The notes beneath the pieces are model-generated. The model had not been told where the DNA came from. It did no database searches and saw nothing but the letters and a program-made list of their open reading frames with translations. Below, piece after piece: positions 5,984 through 7,965 of a stretch of 7,965 nt of DNA; positions within the stretch are counted from its first letter, which is position 1, and every line of letters starts with the position of its first letter. The stretch comes from Acidobacteriota bacterium (GTDB lineage Bacteria > Acidobacteriota > Terriglobia > Terriglobales > Acidobacteriaceae), in contig JANXQR010000825.1 in assembly GCA_025353435.1 (NCBI GenBank), positions 1 to 7,965 on the forward strand, in the 5' to 3' direction. The position numbers and the translations under genes were made by a program.

Positions 5984-7495
5984 TTAGGCGGAGTAGCTGC
6001 GCACCCATTCGAGAATCGAACGCACGGCAACGCCGCTGGGACCCTTCGCAATGTAGGGCCGGTTCTCCTCAATCCATGCCATGGCCGCAATGTCGAGATG
6101 AATCCAGGGCGTGTCCTCGGCGAACACCTTGAGAAACTCAGCCGCGGTAATGGCGCCGCCGTAGCGTCCCCCGGTGTTCTTGATATCGCCGATATCTGAC
6201 TTGATCATTTCTGCGTACTCGTCCCCGAGCGGCAAACGCCAAAACTTCTCGCCGGAAGTTTCGAGGGCCGTATTGAATTTGGCGAATGTGTCGTCATCGT
6301 TTGAGAAAGCGCCCGCGTTCACCGTGCCCAGTGCCACCGCAACCGCGCCAGTGAGCGTGGCGGCATCAATGAGGTGGGTGGCGCCGAGTTGGCGTGCGTA
6401 GGCAATGCCATCGGCAAGCACCAGTCGGCCTTCCGCATCGGTGTTGATGATCTCAATGGTCTTCCCAGACATCGCGGTCTGCACATCGCCAGGCTTTTGC
6501 GCCTTGCCGTCGGGCATGTTCTCGCTGGCACAAATAATGCCTATCACGCGTACCTTCGGCTTGAGCAGGGCGATGGCGCGCATGGCGCCGGCCATGGCAG
6601 CGCCGCCGGCCATGTCATATTTCATCTTCTCCATGTTGTCGCCGGGTTTGATGGAGATGCCGCCGGTGTCGAAGGTAATTCCCTTCCCCACCAGCCCCAG
6701 CACTGGACCGCCCTTCACGCCCTTAGGCTCATAACGCATGACGATGAGCGCGGGGGGCTCTTCCGAGCCTTGGGAGACGCTCCAAAAGGCTCCCATCTTG
6801 AGCTCCTTGATCTTCTTGGTCGAGTGCACTTCGCATGCAAGGCCAACTTCCTTTGACATCGCGGCAGCGCGCTTGCCGAATTCGGTGGGGGTGAGCTTGT
6901 TGCCGGGCTCATTCACCAACACGCGCGCAAAGTTTTGGCTTTCGCCAACGATAACGCCTTCCTTGAATGCTGCTTTTTCAGCGGCTTTATCAGCAGTCGG
7001 CGGTGCCGCCACAGTAAATGACTGCACACTCAGATCCTGGCGATCGCTGCGATACGTGTCGGGATCGTAGTCGCCGATAAATGCGCCCTCGACAGCTGAG
7101 CGAGAGCAGGGACCAGGCGGCAAGGAATCGGACTCCGGCAGCGCGAAAACCAGCTCGCGAATTCCGCGCGGCTTGGTAAATCGAACCGCCGTCCCCGCCG
7201 CATTGCGTACGGAATGTACCGTCGCTTTGGCCTGTTTGCCAAGGCCGACAATCAACAGGCGTTTCGCCTTGACGCCGGCTGGAGCGTGAAACAAAAGCGT
7301 CTCGTTGGCGCCAGCCTTGAATTCGCCGCTCGCCAAGACCGCAGCGGCAGATGCCGTGACGGCAGCGTTGGAGGTCAGCAACTGCGGGATGGGCTTGGCG
7401 TCCGGGCCCTTTTCCGTTTGGGTGTCGACGGCGAGAACAGCCAGCAACTCGGTTTCGATATCAGGGAGGTCAGTAAAGGAGAGCTCGGTCCGCAT
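5984..7495 (-). CDS. pepA: Leucyl aminopeptidase (M17 family)
   Basis: Cytoplasmic two-metal aminopeptidase that removes N-terminal residues, favouring Leu, from peptides during protein turnover. The 503-residue length equals that I recall for E. coli PepA, and the active-site residues fall one position later. Residues 1 to about 165 form the N-terminal macro-like domain; the catalytic domain follows. Predicted metal ligands: Lys271 and Asp276 (GKGITFDTGG), Asp294 (KYDMAG), Asp353 and Glu355 in the family signature NTDAEGRL (351-358). Catalytic Lys283 and Arg357 are present, so the enzyme should be active. Family members usually form hexamers. The ATG at 7495 has only a weak GGGTG 13 nt upstream, and an out-of-frame ATG overlaps just ahead of it. 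The gene starts 52 nt after the lptE-like gene on the same strand with no clear promoter between, suggesting cotranscription. The DNA-binding role of E. coli PepA cannot be inferred here. Confidence 0.96.
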   Translation of the reverse strand: MRTELSFTDLPDIETELLAVLAVDTQTEKGPDAKPIPQLLTSNAAVTASAAAVLASGEFKAGANETLLFHAPAGVKAKRLLIVGLGKQAKATVHSVRNAAGTAVRFTKPRGIRELVFALPESDSLPPGPCSRSAVEGAFIGDYDPDTYRSDRQDLSVQSFTVAAPPTADKAAEKAAFKEGVIVGESQNFARVLVNEPGNKLTPTEFGKRAAAMSKEVGLACEVHSTKKIKELKMGAFWSVSQGSEEPPALIVMRYEPKGVKGGPVLGLVGKGITFDTGGISIKPGDNMEKMKYDMAGGAAMAGAMRAIALLKPKVRVIGIICASENMPDGKAQKPGDVQTAMSGKTIEIINTDAEGRLVLADGIAYARQLGATHLIDAATLTGAVAVALGTVNAGAFSNDDDTFAKFNTALETSGEKFWRLPLGDEYAEMIKSDIGDIKNTGGRYGGAITAAEFLKVFAEDTPWIHLDIAAMAWIEENRPYIAKGPSGVAVRSILEWVRSYSA

Positions 7496-7525
7496 GGAAC
7501 CATTATTTCACCCAGAGCGGGCGCG

Positions 7526-7536
7526 ATCGGTCCGAT
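7526..7536. repeat. Small dyad between the lptE-like gene and pepA
   Basis: ATCGG-T-CCGAT is an 11-bp perfect dyad in the 52-nt gap between the lptE-like stop and pepA. It is short and has no T-run, so it is not a terminator; it could be a half-hearted operator or chance. Confidence 0.15.
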
Positions 7537-7547
7537 TCGAGAAGAGT

Positions 7548-7965
7548 CTAGAGGCTTTCGAGAACGTCGGCGACCAGCGCCCGCGCAAATTCGCGTGAGA
7601 GGCGTTCTTCGGCCGCCGGGCTTTCATCAAGGAAGGTTGGCAGGTTGGTGGTCGACTGATACTGCTGACGGAATACGTAGTTCTTGTTTTCGTAGAGGAC
7701 GCGGCCGTCGTGAGCAGTGAGAGTAACCGAGGCCACGATGGTGATGAGAAAGCTGGAGGATTGCTGCGTGGTGGTGTTGTAAGTGAGTGGCGCAACCGTC
7801 TGCTGCAGGATCGTGCCGCGAAGGACGGCGTCAAAATCTCCCGAGGTCGAAGGAGTGACACGCAGTTTGGTGCGGGTAGCGAATTCGCGAATCACCGCCT
7901 CCGTCACCAGTGCTTCCGTGTGGTAGGCCTCGGTGCGGGTAGAAAAAACGGGAACCGAAAGTGTG
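7548..7965 (-). CDS. lptE: LptE-like LPS-assembly lipoprotein, C-terminal part (runs off right edge)
   Basis: LptE plugs the LptD beta-barrel in the outer membrane and helps insert lipopolysaccharide. The last 138 residues are visible, open from the window edge to the stop at 7548. They start TLSVPVFSTRTEAYHTEALV and continue with VTEAVIREFATRTKLRV, resembling the LptE pattern of an IAVP-F-N-T start followed by a helix, then a repeat-like ADATL/GTI beta-strand region. A Ser/Thr-rich strand pair (TTTQQSSSFLITIVASVTL), the phrase VLYENKNYVFRQQYQ and a final helix with SREFARALVADVLESL complete it, as I recall for acidobacterial members. The signal peptide and lipobox Cys lie outside the window, so lipidation cannot be confirmed. 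Another DUF with the same fold is possible. In many bacteria lptE lies between leuS and holA; here pepA follows instead. Confidence 0.72.
   Translation of the reverse strand, partial: TLSVPVFSTRTEAYHTEALVTEAVIREFATRTKLRVTPSTSGDFDAVLRGTILQQTVAPLTYNTTTQQSSSFLITIVASVTLTAHDGRVLYENKNYVFRQQYQSTTNLPTFLDESPAAEERLSREFARALVADVLESL

Noticed and set aside
1..7965. Mobile elements, CRISPR arrays, defence systems, tRNA or rRNA genes
   Set aside because: No repeats-with-spacers, transposase or integrase motifs, terminal inverted repeats or RNA gene signatures were seen; gaps between genes are short and the genes are housekeeping types.

Overview
The window is a compact stretch of bacterial chromosome, moderately GC-rich by eye, carrying mostly housekeeping genes. 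Protein features suggest an acidobacterium: the arginyl-tRNA synthetase wording around its HIGH motif, an LptE-like protein of the kind I associate with Terriglobia, and the overall gene mix. LptE-type proteins imply a Gram-negative outer membrane. The phylum is inferred from remembered family sequences and was not tested by a search.

Layout, left to right. The first ~1 kb is the 5' part of metG (methionyl-tRNA synthetase) on the minus strand, running off the left edge. A 122-nt divergent intergenic region follows. The plus strand then carries a small exported WG-repeat-like protein (1150-1740), argS (1819-3825, arginyl-tRNA synthetase) and fhs (3901-5535, formate-tetrahydrofolate ligase). 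Converging on fhs from the right are three minus-strand genes: an unrecognised 84-residue protein (5544-5798), pepA (5984-7495, M17 leucyl aminopeptidase) and the 3' part of an lptE-like gene (7548 to the right edge). No gap exceeds 300 bases. The longest is 5799-5983, which holds several inverted repeats and an excellent ribosome binding site for the 84-residue protein.

Functionally, metG and argS charge tRNAs, fhs makes 10-formyl-THF (used for purines and for formylating initiator Met-tRNA), pepA recycles peptides, and lptE belongs to lipopolysaccharide export. I see no tRNA, rRNA, insertion sequence, CRISPR array, phage gene or defence gene.

I found no convincing new multi-gene system. 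The points most worth a second look are the unrecognised small gene with its structured leader (possible competing hairpins), the cysteine-rich exported WG-repeat-like protein between two tRNA-synthetase genes, and a divergent Fhs that lacks a loop present in the usual enzyme.
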